DNA of 64,000 nt. Source: Hyphomonadaceae bacterium BL14. Lineage in GTDB: Bacteria; Pseudomonadota; Alphaproteobacteria; Caulobacterales; Maricaulaceae. Where the stretch lies: NCBI GenBank assembly GCA_027627705.1, contig CP091242.1, positions 2,406,677 to 2,470,676 of the forward strand. Direction: 5' to 3'. Position 1 is the first letter of the stretch. Every line of letters starts with the position of its first letter. Under the pieces are notes generated by a model. That model saw only the letters and a list, made by a program, of their open reading frames with translations, did no database searches and was not told the DNA's origin. Positions 1 through 9,061 of the stretch are shown one piece after another. The translations under genes were made by a program, and so were the position numbers.

Positions 1-824
1 CTTTGGCGGCGCGGCTGGTGGAGCAGGGCGTGATCGGCTGGGACAGCACGATCGGGGACACGCTTGGCGCGCTCGATCTGGAGATCCATCCGGATCTGGC
101 CGGCGCCGACCTTGTCAGCCTTCTGTCCCATCGCTCCGGCCTGGTGGCCAATGCCGGCATGCTCACGGCGCTGCGGCTGGCGGGGGCGGACACAGACCGG
201 GATGCCGCCGCCGACCGGCTGGTCTATGCCCGCGCCGTCCTGGGCGCGCCGGGCGAAGCGCCGGGCGAATTTCTCTATTCGAACGCCGGCTATGTGATGG
301 CCGCGCTCATGCTGGAGACCGCGGCGGGGGACACCTATGAAGCGCTGATGGCGCGCGAGGTGTTTGGTCCGCTGGGCATGGCCAGTGCCGGCTGGGGCCC
401 GCCGGGGGTTGCCGGAACAGCCGATCAGCCACGCGGCCATCGCGGCGGCCTGTTCGGCCTGACCGTGGCCGAGCCGGGTGCCGGCGCCGATAATCCGCCG
501 GCGATGAATTCTGCCGGCCGGGCCCATATGAGCGCTGCCGATCTCATGGCCTTCCTCGACCTTTACCGGCGCGGCGCGGCGGGAGAGGACACGGGATATC
601 TCAGTGCGGACAGCTTTGCCCGGCTCCATGCCCCCGTGGGCGACTATGCGCTGGGCTGGGGCGTGCGGGCGGACGGGACGCTGACGCACTCGGGGTCGAA
701 CACGATGTGGCTGGTCACCATGGTGGTGCATCCGGGCGAGGGCTGGGCGGGGGCCGCGGGCGTCAATGACGGGCGCCTGGAGCGGGTGTCAGGTCCGGTG
801 CGCGCGGCGCTGGAGCGCGACTAG
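1..824 (+). CDS. Serine hydrolase, class C beta-lactamase/penicillin-binding fold (5' end cut off)
   Basis: The reading frame is open from the first bases, so the gene begins outside the window and the apparent first codon is not its start. The visible 273 residues carry the LLSHRSGL stretch typical of serine beta-lactamase-like hydrolases, a YSNAGY motif (the Tyr-Ser-Asn catalytic triplet of class C enzymes and esterases) and a C-terminal HSGSN motif in place of KTG. The nucleophile SxxK lies upstream and is not seen. Probably a periplasmic or membrane-attached peptidase or esterase; the substrate cannot be told. Its TAG stop lies within a CTAG shared with the convergent gene's stop. Confidence 0.8.
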   Translation, partial: LAARLVEQGVIGWDSTIGDTLGALDLEIHPDLAGADLVSLLSHRSGLVANAGMLTALRLAGADTDRDAAADRLVYARAVLGAPGEAPGEFLYSNAGYVMAALMLETAAGDTYEALMAREVFGPLGMASAGWGPPGVAGTADQPRGHRGGLFGLTVAEPGAGADNPPAMNSAGRAHMSAADLMAFLDLYRRGAAGEDTGYLSADSFARLHAPVGDYALGWGVRADGTLTHSGSNTMWLVTMVVHPGEGWAGAAGVNDGRLERVSGPVRAALERD

Positions 825-1027
825 CCGCCGAACTGCTGCTTGGCCCAGACCGCGCCCAGAACAGCCAGAATGGCGATGAACTGAAACAGCACACGCGCGC
901 GCATCAGCTTGTTCGACCAGGTGCGCCCGAATTCGCCGCCCCGGAACAGGGCATAGATGCCCGCGGCCAGAATCACGAAAACCGCGGCCATTGCGCCGTA
1001 TACGATTATATCTAGAAGTGTTGTCAT
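821..1027 (-). CDS. Small twin-transmembrane protein, HIG1-like
   Basis: A 68-residue protein with two hydrophobic helices (about residues 3-27 and 45-65) separated by a basic loop. The loop holds an R-x-R-V-x-x-Q pattern (MRARVLFQ), the hallmark of HIG1 domain proteins, which in mitochondria and alphaproteobacteria attach to cytochrome oxidase or respiratory supercomplexes. That link is family knowledge; nothing nearby confirms it here. It faces the serine hydrolase tail to tail with overlapping stop codons in a shared CTAG. Coding by size and hydrophobic pattern. Confidence 0.75.
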   Translation of the reverse strand: MTTLLDIIVYGAMAAVFVILAAGIYALFRGGEFGRTWSNKLMRARVLFQFIAILAVLGAVWAKQQFGG

Positions 1028-1205
1028 GCCGGTGCAGATAGGCTGTCAGCGTTTGCGTGGCAATGGCTGCGCCAGCGGTCATATGAGCGTGTAACCCGGT
1101 GTGCATATTGCTGGCAGTGCTTGCAATGCACCGCAAAGCTGTATATCGGCCGCGCGCACTGCAGCCGGGGGGATGCGAACCAGGTATAGTGGGCGGGCTG
1201 ATTGA

Positions 1206-1838
1206 ATGCGGGATAATCTAGGCAAACGTAACACCCGGCGCGACGTGCGGCGCGAGGCCACACGCGGCGTTGTGCTCGAGGCTGCGCGGGAAGTTTTTCT
1301 GTCGGAAGGCTATCAGGGCGCGACCATCAAGATGATCGCTGACCGCGCCGGCGTCTCGGCCGGCACGGTGCTGAACGCCGAGCCGTCCAAGGCGGCGCTG
1401 CTCATGGCGATCATGCGCGGCCATTACGAGGGTGTGGCCGAGACCCTCGGCAATCTGGAATCGGCTCTGTCAGGCCGGGCCGGTGACCGCCTGTCGGCAC
1501 TGCTTCAGCAATTGCTGGATGCGCAGCTGCGTCAGGCCGAGCTGGCCAGTGCGGCAATCGGCCATAGCTGGCTGGTGCAGGACGAGGCTTTCCAGCGCGC
1601 GTTCGATTCCATGGAATTCGTCTGGGAGCCCGTCAAGCGGGTCCTGGCGGCGGGTGTGGAGGCCGGTGAGCTGCGCGCCGATCTCGACCAGGGCACGGCA
1701 TTTCTCGCCATTGTGGACCTGTTCTCAGGGGCCTTGCGTGAATCACGCAAGGCCTATGGGGAAGACCCACGCACGGCCCTGAGTGCACGGATTTCGCTTC
1801 TGGTCCGTGGCATGGCGGCCAACCCTAGCGGGGCCTGA
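1206..1838 (+). CDS. TetR family transcriptional regulator
   Basis: 210 residues. The N-terminal third has the TetR helix-turn-helix: a helix (VVLEAAREVFLSEGY), a turn with GATIKMIADRAGVSAGTV, then the helix that normally reads F/YxHFxSK but is degenerate here (LNAEPSKAALL). The remaining alpha-helical part is the ligand-binding and dimer domain, which does not reveal its ligand. It converges with the EamA transporter gene and overlaps its end by 14 bp, so it is not set up as a divergent autoregulated pair with it. A DNA-binding repressor is likely; the target genes are unknown. Confidence 0.88.
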   Translation: MRDNLGKRNTRRDVRREATRGVVLEAAREVFLSEGYQGATIKMIADRAGVSAGTVLNAEPSKAALLMAIMRGHYEGVAETLGNLESALSGRAGDRLSALLQQLLDAQLRQAELASAAIGHSWLVQDEAFQRAFDSMEFVWEPVKRVLAAGVEAGELRADLDQGTAFLAIVDLFSGALRESRKAYGEDPRTALSARISLLVRGMAANPSGA

Positions 1839-2766
1839 CCCGAGGCGGCGGCGCGGGCAGGCGGGGCCCGGTGCGCTGGGCGATATAGATGCCGGCCAGC
1901 ACCAGCCCCGCGCCGAACCATTGCAGGGTGACGAAGGCTTCTCCGAACAGAACCCAGCCTGCCGCCGCGGCCACGACCGGCTGCACCAGAATGATCAGCG
2001 AGGCGAGCGCGGCAGGTGTGCGGCCCAGACCGAACGCAATACCGCCCTGGCCCAGTGCGTGGATCACCACCCCCAGCGTGATCAGGGGCGCCCAGCCTGC
2101 CAGCGTATCGGGTAGGAGGCGCTCGCCGGCCAGCAAGGCGATCGCCAGCGAGAGCGGCGCGGCGGTGAGAGTTGACCAGAACATGACGCTGGCGGTCCCG
2201 GCCCCCTGAACCCGCGCGGCGCGCACCGCCAGCAGATAGGCCGCATACCAGAATGCCGTCAGCGCCGAGAGCGCATCACCGGTGAGGCGTTCGGGGGCAA
2301 AGCGGACATTGGCGGCGGTCAGCAGCACCGCCCCGCCCAGCGCCACAGCGGCCGCGATGACAAAGCGCACCGTAATGCGCTCCTTGAACAGCGCCCACGC
2401 CGCCAGGGCCACCAGAATGGGCGTCAGATTGGCCAGCAGCGTCGCATTGGCCGCGGTCGTGATCTTGATCCCGGCATGCCAGAAGGCGAGATCGCCGGCA
2501 AAGAACACGCCTGCCAGCATGAGGATGCGCCAGCGCCGCGCGGGCGGCGCTGCTGCCGGCCCGCCCGCCCGGCCCCGGTGCTGCTCGATCAGCAACCAGA
2601 CGCCCAGCACGGGAATGGCAAAGGCCAGGCGCCAGAACGCAATGGCCTGGGGGCCGAGCCCGGACATCTTTACCAGGATCGCGGCAAACCCGATCACACA
2701 GGCCGCCGCCGCCAGCGCCAGCACGCCGGTCAGCGATGCGCCGGGCCGGGCGGTTTGATCTGTCAT
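1825..2766 (-). CDS. DMT superfamily (EamA) transporter
   Basis: 313 residues with about ten hydrophobic helices in two EamA repeats: the first begins near residue 13 (ALAAAACVIGFAAILVKMSG, with the family's FWR motif soon after at AFWRLAFA), the second after residue 155. The late GEAFVTLQWFGAGLVLAGIYIAQR segment is the classic EamA end. These inner-membrane carriers usually export amino acids or small metabolites; the substrate cannot be assigned. It reads away from the symporter gene, with about 150 bp between the two starts. Length matches the family norm of about 300. Confidence 0.88.
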   Translation of the reverse strand: MTDQTARPGASLTGVLALAAAACVIGFAAILVKMSGLGPQAIAFWRLAFAIPVLGVWLLIEQHRGRAGGPAAAPPARRWRILMLAGVFFAGDLAFWHAGIKITTAANATLLANLTPILVALAAWALFKERITVRFVIAAAVALGGAVLLTAANVRFAPERLTGDALSALTAFWYAAYLLAVRAARVQGAGTASVMFWSTLTAAPLSLAIALLAGERLLPDTLAGWAPLITLGVVIHALGQGGIAFGLGRTPAALASLIILVQPVVAAAAGWVLFGEAFVTLQWFGAGLVLAGIYIAQRTGPRLPAPPPRVRPR

Positions 2767-2917
2767 GAACCTCGCCCTCTCCGCCCTGTCCGCGCCCTGA
2801 CGGCTGGACCCGGTTCTTAAGGTCAGGGCGCGCGCCTGCGCAAGCGGTGGGGGATGCCTTGCCAGACGGGCCGGGGACGGGGCTTATTGGCGGGGCCGCT
2901 CGGGGAGGGCTTTGCCT

Positions 2918-4330
2918 GTGTCCAACGCCGCCATCATCCTGACGACCCTGATCGTCTACAAAGGCCTGCTGATTGCCATCGGGGTCTGGGCCAGCCGGCG
3001 CACGGGCACCGAGGCCGACTACCTCATTGGCGGGCGCACGCTGGGGCCGTGGGTGGCGGGCCTGTCCTATGCGGCAACCTCGTCCTCGGCCTGGGTGCTG
3101 CTGGGCTTTTCCGGCTTTGTCTTCCTGGCCGGGCTGAGCGCGCTGTGGATGCTGCCGGGCATATGGGCGGGCTATGCCTTGCTCTGGATCGTGATGGGAC
3201 GCGCCATGCGGCGCGAGGCCGAAGAGCGCGGCCACATCACGCTGGCCGATTATCTCGCCGGGGATGCCGGTGCGGCGGGCAAGCGCCTGATCGGGCTGAT
3301 CTCGGCGGCTTTGGTGGTGTTCTGCTTCATCTTCTATGTCGCTGCGCAGTTACAGGCCGCCGGCACGGCCATGCAGAGCTATTTCGGGCTGGGCGTGGCC
3401 GAATCGGTGCTGCTGGGCACGGGCGTGGTGCTCATCTACTCGCTGCTGGGCGGTTTCTGGGCGATCTCGGTCACGGACATGCTGCAGGGCCTGGTCATGG
3501 CCTTCATCGCCGTCATCGCGCCGGTGGCCGCCGTCATTGCGGCGGGCGGACCTGAGGCCGTGCTCGCCGCGCTGGCCGCCGATTATCCGGGTCATCTCGA
3601 GGCTTTCGGGGGGCGGTCAGGCTTTATCGCTGCCGGCTTTATTCTGGGACTGGCGAGCATCGGTCTGGGCACGGCGGGTCAGCCGCAGCTGGCGGCGCGC
3701 GTGATGGGGGTGAAGGACGATGCCGCGCGCCGGCGCGCGTTTCTCATTTCGATCAGCTGGGCGATCATTGTGTTTGTCGGCATGGCGGTCCTGGGCCTGG
3801 CCGGGCGCACGCTGGCCCTGGGGCTTGGGCCGGGCGAGCACGAACAATTGCTGTTCGCCGCCATCGCCACCCTGTTTCCCCCGGTCATGGCGGGCGTCGT
3901 GCTGGCGGCGCTTCTGTCGGCCGTGATGAGTACGGTGGATTCGGTCTTGCTGAGCTCGGCCGCCGCCATCTCCCATGATGCGCGCGTGGCGCGCATCTTC
4001 CCTGGCCGCGAGGTGCTGATCGCGCGCGCGGTGATGGCTGCGCTGTGCGCAGCGGCGGTGGTGCTGACCCTGGCGGCACCGTCGGATATCTTCAGCCGCG
4101 TGCTGTTTGCCTGGAATGCGCTGGGCGCGGCCTTCGGCCCGATCATTCTGGCGCGGGTGTTCGTCTGGCGTCCCGGCGCGGTGGCGGTCATTGCTGCTAT
4201 GATCGCGGGCTTTGGCCTCACCGTCTTCTTCAACCAGACCGGCCAGGGGCCGGGCGGGTTGTATGAGCGGCTGATCCCGTGGATCCCGCCCCTGATCATC
4301 CTGTTCGCGGCGCGCCGGCGCACGGCCTGA
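2918..4330 (+). CDS. Sodium:solute symporter, PutP (proline) type
   Basis: About 470 residues and 12-13 membrane helices, the size of SSS-family permeases. The SSAWVLLGFSGFVFLAGLSA stretch in helix 2-3 matches the PutP-type sodium/proline subfamily (PutP: SGWLLMGLPG), and YLIGGRTLGPWVAGLSYAA is the family's N-terminal signature. Likely imports proline or a related solute with Na+. I chose GTG at 2918 because GGGGAGGG lies 8 nt upstream; a TTG at 2912 in the same frame is too close to that Shine-Dalgarno. No putA is adjacent. Confidence 0.85.
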   Translation: MSNAAIILTTLIVYKGLLIAIGVWASRRTGTEADYLIGGRTLGPWVAGLSYAATSSSAWVLLGFSGFVFLAGLSALWMLPGIWAGYALLWIVMGRAMRREAEERGHITLADYLAGDAGAAGKRLIGLISAALVVFCFIFYVAAQLQAAGTAMQSYFGLGVAESVLLGTGVVLIYSLLGGFWAISVTDMLQGLVMAFIAVIAPVAAVIAAGGPEAVLAALAADYPGHLEAFGGRSGFIAAGFILGLASIGLGTAGQPQLAARVMGVKDDAARRRAFLISISWAIIVFVGMAVLGLAGRTLALGLGPGEHEQLLFAAIATLFPPVMAGVVLAALLSAVMSTVDSVLLSSAAAISHDARVARIFPGREVLIARAVMAALCAAAVVLTLAAPSDIFSRVLFAWNALGAAFGPIILARVFVWRPGAVAVIAAMIAGFGLTVFFNQTGQGPGGLYERLIPWIPPLIILFAARRRTA

Positions 4331-4348
4331 GCCGCGCGCTGCCACCGG

Positions 4349-6139
4349 TCAGGTCTGCGCCAGTGCGGCCAGCCGCAGATACGCCCCGCCGGGAATGGCG
4401 CTGAGCTGGGCGTGGGTGCCCTGTTCGACAATGGCACCGTCCCGGAACACCAGAATCCGGTCCGCATCCCGGATCGTGGACAGGCGGTGGGCGATCACGA
4501 TGGCGGTCTTGCCCGCCGTCACCTCGGCCAGCGCCGCCTGGATGTCGCGCTCGGTCTCGTTGTCCAGCGAGCTGGTCGCCTCGTCGAACACCAGGATGGG
4601 CGCATCGGCCAGGATCGCCCGGGCGATGGCCACGCGCTGGCGTTCACCGCCCGACAGCTTGATCCCGCGCTCGCCCACCAGCGTGTCATAACCCTGGGGC
4701 AGCGCCTCGATGAAGGCGTGGGCGCGCGCCCGGCGGGCCGCCGCGATGACGGCCTCGCGGCTGGCACCGGGGCAGCCATAGGCGATATTCTCTGCCAGGG
4801 TTCTGTGGAACAGGGCCGGGTCTTGCGGCACCACCGCGATCGCGCGGCGCAGGCTGGCCTGGGTGACCTGGCGCACATCCTGCCCGTCAATGCGGATCGC
4901 CCCGCTGTCCACGTCATAAAGCCGCTGGATGAGCTTCACGAAGGTCGACTTGCCAGACCCTGTCGGCCCCACCAGCGCGATCTTTTCGCCCGCCCTGATG
5001 GTCAGGGCGAAATCCTCATAGAGCGGTGCATCCTGTCCGCCATAGGTGAAGCGGACCTGATCAAACTCGATCCTGCCGGCGCCGGGCCGGAAATCGGGAG
5101 CGCCGGGCGCGTCGGCGATCTGCATCGGTGCCGTCATGAAGCCGGCCACATCCTGAATGTCGTCGAGGCCCTTTTGCAGGCTCTGCACCTCCTCGCCGAA
5201 CCGGCGCATGTATCCGGCCATCACCAGAAAGGCGGTCAGGGCGAACACGACGTCGCCTGCGGTCGCATCGCCGGCCTGCCACATGGACACAAGCAGCCCC
5301 GCCAGGCCGGCCTGCAGGGCAAGCACCAGCACGGTCTGCACCGCCCAGGTGTTGACGAAACGGAACCAGGTCTTGCGGATCTCCCGGCGCCAGTCCCCGG
5401 CGGCCCGCGCGAACCGCCCCGTCTCGCGCGCCTCGGCACCGAAGCTCTTCACAGTGGTGATCGAGGTCAGCGCGTCAGCCACCGCCCCGCCCAGATCGGC
5501 GTCACGGGCATTGGAGATCAGGTTTTGCGGGCGCACATAGCGCTCCATCATCAGCAATGTCAGCGCGATGAAGAGCGTGTTGACCGCCAGCACATAGGCC
5601 CCGGCCAGCGGCCAGTTGAGCAGCATGTAGATGCCCAGCCCGTAGGTGACGCCCAGGCCCGGCAGGATGCCGGCCCACAGATACATCGTGATCTCCTCGA
5701 ATGCCCGCATGGAGCGGGTGATTTTGCGCACCAGCGCACCGGCGAAGGCATTGGCGTGCCAGTCGGCGGAAAAGCCCTGCACCCGCTCGAACGCATCGCT
5801 GGTCATGTCGGCCATGACGGCGCTGGTGGCGATGATCTCGATGCGCACCCCGATCTGGCGGGCGATGTTCACCCCGGCCGCCAGCGCCAGAAAAAGCGCC
5901 AGCGCCATCCAGTGGGCACCGCCCAGAGGGTCTGCGTCCGCGCCGCTGATGGCGTCGATGAGCCGCCCGGCGGCGACGGGGACGAAGACATCGGCGACGG
6001 TCGCCAGCGCCATGAACGCGACATAGGCGGTGTACAGGCGCGGCTTGCGCATCCATTGGCGCCAGACAAAAGCGATGACAGCAAGGTTGGAAAGGGCGCC
6101 CGCGCCGCGTTCAGGCGCGTCGGCGTCAAAATCGGTCAT
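4349..6139 (-). CDS. ABC transporter, fused permease and ATPase (exporter half-transporter)
   Basis: 596 residues. The first 330 hold six membrane helices of an exporter-type ABC transmembrane domain; the rest is the nucleotide-binding domain with Walker A (GPTGSGKST), signature (LSGGERQR), Walker B (ILVFDEATSS) and H-loop (IAHRLST). Such proteins work as homodimers or heterodimers and export lipids, peptides or drugs. No second half-transporter is next to it, so a homodimer is the simplest reading. Substrate not identifiable. The start is divergent from the LON-domain gene across about 340 bp. Confidence 0.9.
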   Translation of the reverse strand: MTDFDADAPERGAGALSNLAVIAFVWRQWMRKPRLYTAYVAFMALATVADVFVPVAAGRLIDAISGADADPLGGAHWMALALFLALAAGVNIARQIGVRIEIIATSAVMADMTSDAFERVQGFSADWHANAFAGALVRKITRSMRAFEEITMYLWAGILPGLGVTYGLGIYMLLNWPLAGAYVLAVNTLFIALTLLMMERYVRPQNLISNARDADLGGAVADALTSITTVKSFGAEARETGRFARAAGDWRREIRKTWFRFVNTWAVQTVLVLALQAGLAGLLVSMWQAGDATAGDVVFALTAFLVMAGYMRRFGEEVQSLQKGLDDIQDVAGFMTAPMQIADAPGAPDFRPGAGRIEFDQVRFTYGGQDAPLYEDFALTIRAGEKIALVGPTGSGKSTFVKLIQRLYDVDSGAIRIDGQDVRQVTQASLRRAIAVVPQDPALFHRTLAENIAYGCPGASREAVIAAARRARAHAFIEALPQGYDTLVGERGIKLSGGERQRVAIARAILADAPILVFDEATSSLDNETERDIQAALAEVTAGKTAIVIAHRLSTIRDADRILVFRDGAIVEQGTHAQLSAIPGGAYLRLAALAQT

Positions 6140-6477
6140 AAGGCGTATCCAGGCTGGTGCGTCCTTCTGCGGACGCGGCTGATCAGGCAGTGTGAGCGGC
6201 TGTCAGGTCGGGCTGTCCACCCGGACCATGCGGGCTGGCGTGCCGCAGGACTGATTCAGACCGGTCGCAGCATGGGTCAGCCGAGCCTCTGCCATCAGGG
6301 CGGGCGCTCCCCCTGACCGGCGCGCACCATGACCGACGGCGCGGCCCGGCGCCAGCGCTGAAACGTGAACCGCACCCATCGCGCGCGGCCGGTGTGTCCG
6401 CCGCGCCACGCCAGCCTCTGGCCACACGGGCGCGCCGTGCTACATCTGCTCAGACACAGAGGTGACGCCGGACCGCC
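6140..6477. other. Gene-free divergent region between the ABC exporter and LON-domain gene
   Basis: 338 bp between two divergent starts. Several frames stay open only because of high GC and code for Arg/Pro/Ala-rich strings without recognisable features. I see no convincing -35/-10 pair, terminator or repeat. It presumably holds both promoters. Confidence 0.5.
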
Positions 6478-7113
6478 ATGAGCCAGATCGAAGACCTTCC
6501 CCTGGAAATCGCGCTGTTTCCGATCCGCGGCTGCATTTTGCCGCCAGGCGAGCATTTGCCGCTGAACGTGTTCGAACCGCGCTATCTCAACATGATTGAC
6601 GACGCCATGGCCGGTGACGGCCATATTGCCATGGTGCAGCCGCGTGGCGACGGACCGCGCGATGCGCCCCGGCTGGAGCGGGTGGCGACGGCCGGGCGTA
6701 TTGTCAGCCATACCGAGACCCAGGACGGCCGGTATCTGATCGTGCTGGCGGGCGTCTGCCGGTTCACCATTGCGGGCGAGGCGGTGCGCCGTACGCCTTA
6801 CCGGATGGCCCGGGCGGATTATTCCGGTTTTGAGGGCGATCTGGCCCCCGCCCCGTCAGCCGACCATATGCGCACCCAATTGCTGGCGGTGATGCGCGCC
6901 TATTTCGAGCTCACCGGCCTGTCGGCGGACTGGGCGTCCCTGCTCAGCGCGCCGGTCAACACAGTGGTCGACCGGGTGGTTATGGCCGCGCCTCTGGAGT
7001 CTGACCACAAGCAGGCCCTGCTCACCGCCCATGCAGGACCGGACCGCGCGTCCATCCTGTGCGCCCTGATGGAAGAGGCGCTGGCGCGCGCCGGACAGAC
7101 CGGCCGCGCCTGA
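6478..7113 (+). CDS. LON peptidase N-terminal (substrate-binding) domain protein
   Basis: 211 residues made almost wholly of the LON_substr_bdg domain: the opening LPLEIALFPIRGCILPPGEHLPLNVFEPRY is the standard N-terminus of Lon proteases, but no AAA+ or protease domain follows. Stand-alone versions are common in alphaproteobacteria, often next to thioredoxin and Trm112-like genes, and their role is not settled; protein-quality control is inferred. The Trm112-like gene follows 65 bp downstream on the same strand, then the DUF971 gene. Confidence 0.88.
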   Translation: MSQIEDLPLEIALFPIRGCILPPGEHLPLNVFEPRYLNMIDDAMAGDGHIAMVQPRGDGPRDAPRLERVATAGRIVSHTETQDGRYLIVLAGVCRFTIAGEAVRRTPYRMARADYSGFEGDLAPAPSADHMRTQLLAVMRAYFELTGLSADWASLLSAPVNTVVDRVVMAAPLESDHKQALLTAHAGPDRASILCALMEEALARAGQTGRA

Positions 7114-7178
7114 GCGGCGTCACCGGCCAGCCGCACGCGCACTGGACGCGGCGGCGGCCTGAGACTATGTGCTGAGAC

Positions 7179-7388
7179 ATGAGCAAGACCGCTGACACCT
7201 CCCGCCCGGCTGAAGCCGGTCTCGATCCCAAACTGCTCGAGATTCTGGTCTGCCCGCACTCGCGCGGGCCGCTGGAGTATGACCGCGCCGCGGGCGAGCT
7301 GATTTCGCGCCAGGCCGGGCTCGCCTATCCGATCCGCGAAGGCGTGCCCATCATGCTGGTCGAGGAAGCCCGCGAGCTGGACCGGTAA
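7179..7388 (+). CDS. Trm112 family (YcaR-like) small protein
   Basis: 69 residues with the Trm112/UPF0434 pattern: [18 protein letters not shown] near the start and [20 protein letters not shown] near the end. Full Trm112 proteins bind zinc with two Cys pairs; here only one Cys (in CPHS) remains, so zinc is unlikely, as in many bacterial members. In eukaryotes Trm112 activates methyltransferases; the bacterial role is not established. Stop to next start is 4 bp, so it is almost surely cotranscribed with the DUF971 gene. Confidence 0.85.
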   Translation: MSKTADTSRPAEAGLDPKLLEILVCPHSRGPLEYDRAAGELISRQAGLAYPIREGVPIMLVEEARELDR

Positions 7389-7392
7389 GGCC

Positions 7393-7752
7393 ATGACCAC
7401 CGGTGCCCCCTGGCCGGAGACGCTGGCGTTCCGCGCCGGTGCCCGTGCACTCGACATCCGGTTTGACGATGGCCAGACCCTGTCCATCCCGTTCGAGCTG
7501 CTACGCGTGGAAAGCCCGTCTGCCGAAGTGCAGGGCCATGCTGCGCACCAGAAGAAGCTTGTTGCAGGCAAGGCCAGGGTGCAGGTCACCGGTGCCGAAC
7601 CGGTGGGGCGCTACGCCGTGCGCCTGACCTTCGACGACGGCCATGATTCGGGAATCTATTCCTGGCGCTATCTGCGCGAGCTGGGCGAGACGGCGAGCGA
7701 GCGGCTGGACGACTATGCCCGGCGGCTCAAGGCCGCCGGGCTGTCGCGGTGA
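7393..7752 (+). CDS. DUF971 domain protein
   Basis: 119 residues matching the DUF971 / gamma-butyrobetaine hydroxylase N-terminal-like fold: WPETLAFRAGARALDIRFDDG, then a central basic part, ending with a YAVRLTFDDGHDSGIYSWRYLRELGE motif that is the family's strongest block. DUF971 proteins occur alone or fused to Mrp/ApbC-type ATPases and are suspected iron-sulfur or metal-related factors, but the function is not proven. It begins 4 bp after the Trm112-like stop. It converges with the TadG-like gene. Confidence 0.83.
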   Translation: MTTGAPWPETLAFRAGARALDIRFDDGQTLSIPFELLRVESPSAEVQGHAAHQKKLVAGKARVQVTGAEPVGRYAVRLTFDDGHDSGIYSWRYLRELGETASERLDDYARRLKAAGLSR

Positions 7753-7771
7753 CGGGCGGGCAGGGCCCGGT

Positions 7772-8824
7772 CTAGCGGATCAGGCGCACGAAGCGCTCAC
7801 CGGTATCGTCGTATTGCGGGCATTCCATGATCACCCGGATATCGTCGAAGTCATTGTCGGTCCAGGCGACCTGGGTCCAGTTGGCGCTCGGACCTTCCAG
7901 GCCCGGCGGACGGTCCTCCCAGCCGTAATACATGAACTTGCCCGGCTCGCAGGGACGTGTCTCCCGGTTTGGCGTGCGGTCCCTGCCAGACGGGATGATG
8001 CCGCCCTCGCTGGCCGGCCGGCATTCCTCATACGTGTCGCACAGCATGGTCTCGACAATATTGAGCTCAAGCCCGGAGTGGTTCTCCACATTGTTCACCA
8101 TGCGCGTATCGGTGTGATAGTTGAAACGGCACGGCGCGGGCCGGTGGTGGCACCAGGACTGGCCATCGGTGGAGGCGTCGTCCCATCGGGCCGGCGCGGT
8201 GCGCGAGAAGCGCACGTTGTACAGCTCGAAACTGATGGTCTCGCCGTCCTCGCAGCGCGGCCAGGTATAGGTATAGCTGGTCCCGGCATTGTCCTGGATC
8301 GCGGTGCGCTGGGTGCGGCGCTCTTCCATCGTCTTGCCCGCTGCCGGGTCCGGATCGAAGCAATAGACATAGATGCGGTTATAGTCCCCGGCCTCCGGGT
8401 CCAGCTCGCTGATCAGCGGCGGCTCGTACTGCAGAAGCGGCTGATGCAGGCGCGCCACGGCGTCGGCGCGAACGTTCACCGTATCGCTGAGGCCCGGCAC
8501 GATATGCACCAGCGCCGTGGTCATGGTCCCCGTGATCGACACGGTGTAGTCCGCCCCGCTCCACGATCCGGTGACGTTCAGATTCTGCATGGCGCGGCGG
8601 TCCAGAATACGGTCGTGCGCGATGGTGCGGTAGCGCGCAAAATCACCGTCCGGCCCTTCGACCGCGCCGTTCAGCGCCGCCTGGTCGGCCTCATTCTGGA
8701 GCTGGGCGCGCACGCCCATCAGCTGGGCCGTATCCACCGCGACCCCGCCCAGGCCGCATAGCGGCACAAGGGCGAGCGCAAAGGTCACCGCCACATTCCC
8801 GGCCTTGTCCTTGAACAGTTTCAT
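7772..8824 (-). CDS. TadE/TadG-type pilus assembly protein, N-terminal Flp-associated segment
   Basis: About 350 residues. The start KLFKDKAGNVAVTFALALVPLCGLGG is the TadG/TadE N-terminus: a short basic lead, a G-N/x-V-A-V-x-F-A helix, then DTAQLMGVRAQLQNEADQAALNGA, the usual follow-on of Tad pilin-like proteins. The C-terminal 250 residues are Cys-containing and extracytoplasmic, with no von Willebrand domain obvious. The ATG at 8824 has GGGAG 7 nt upstream, better than the in-frame start 17 codons earlier. No other tad/flp gene is in the window, so this is an isolated copy. Role in pilus or surface attachment is inference. Confidence 0.75.
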   Translation of the reverse strand: MKLFKDKAGNVAVTFALALVPLCGLGGVAVDTAQLMGVRAQLQNEADQAALNGAVEGPDGDFARYRTIAHDRILDRRAMQNLNVTGSWSGADYTVSITGTMTTALVHIVPGLSDTVNVRADAVARLHQPLLQYEPPLISELDPEAGDYNRIYVYCFDPDPAAGKTMEERRTQRTAIQDNAGTSYTYTWPRCEDGETISFELYNVRFSRTAPARWDDASTDGQSWCHHRPAPCRFNYHTDTRMVNNVENHSGLELNIVETMLCDTYEECRPASEGGIIPSGRDRTPNRETRPCEPGKFMYYGWEDRPPGLEGPSANWTQVAWTDNDFDDIRVIMECPQYDDTGERFVRLIR

Positions 8825-9061
8825 CTTGCATTCTCCCATCGCCGCTTCAGGCGCGTCTCGGGCCGTTAGCAGCAATCTCGATGCCAGATTACGCGCGCGC
8901 CGTTAACGCCCGCTTTGGAAGCGCGGTAAACATCGGGTAAACGGACGGGCTGTCTTTACAGGGACTTCACTTGGCCGTGAGGCTGATGCTGGCCTCTCGC
9001 CCCGGCCGCGTACGGGCTGTAGGATGATGCCTGCCGGGGGGCGAAGCAGACGGGACAAACC

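Noticed and set aside
46-297. Short plus-strand frame inside the first serine hydrolase
   Set aside because: Different frame, Trp/Arg/Pro-rich, no domain; the hydrolase frame has the YSN and HSG motifs.
4412-6316. 634-codon plus-strand open frame opposite the ABC exporter
   Set aside because: Made by GC-rich third positions of the real minus-strand gene; the translation is His/Gly/Arg-rich with no domain, while the minus strand has all ABC motifs.
6183-6711. Minus-strand frames between the ABC exporter and LON-domain gene
   Set aside because: Arg/Gly/Ala-rich translations, no Shine-Dalgarno and partial overlap with the LON-domain gene.
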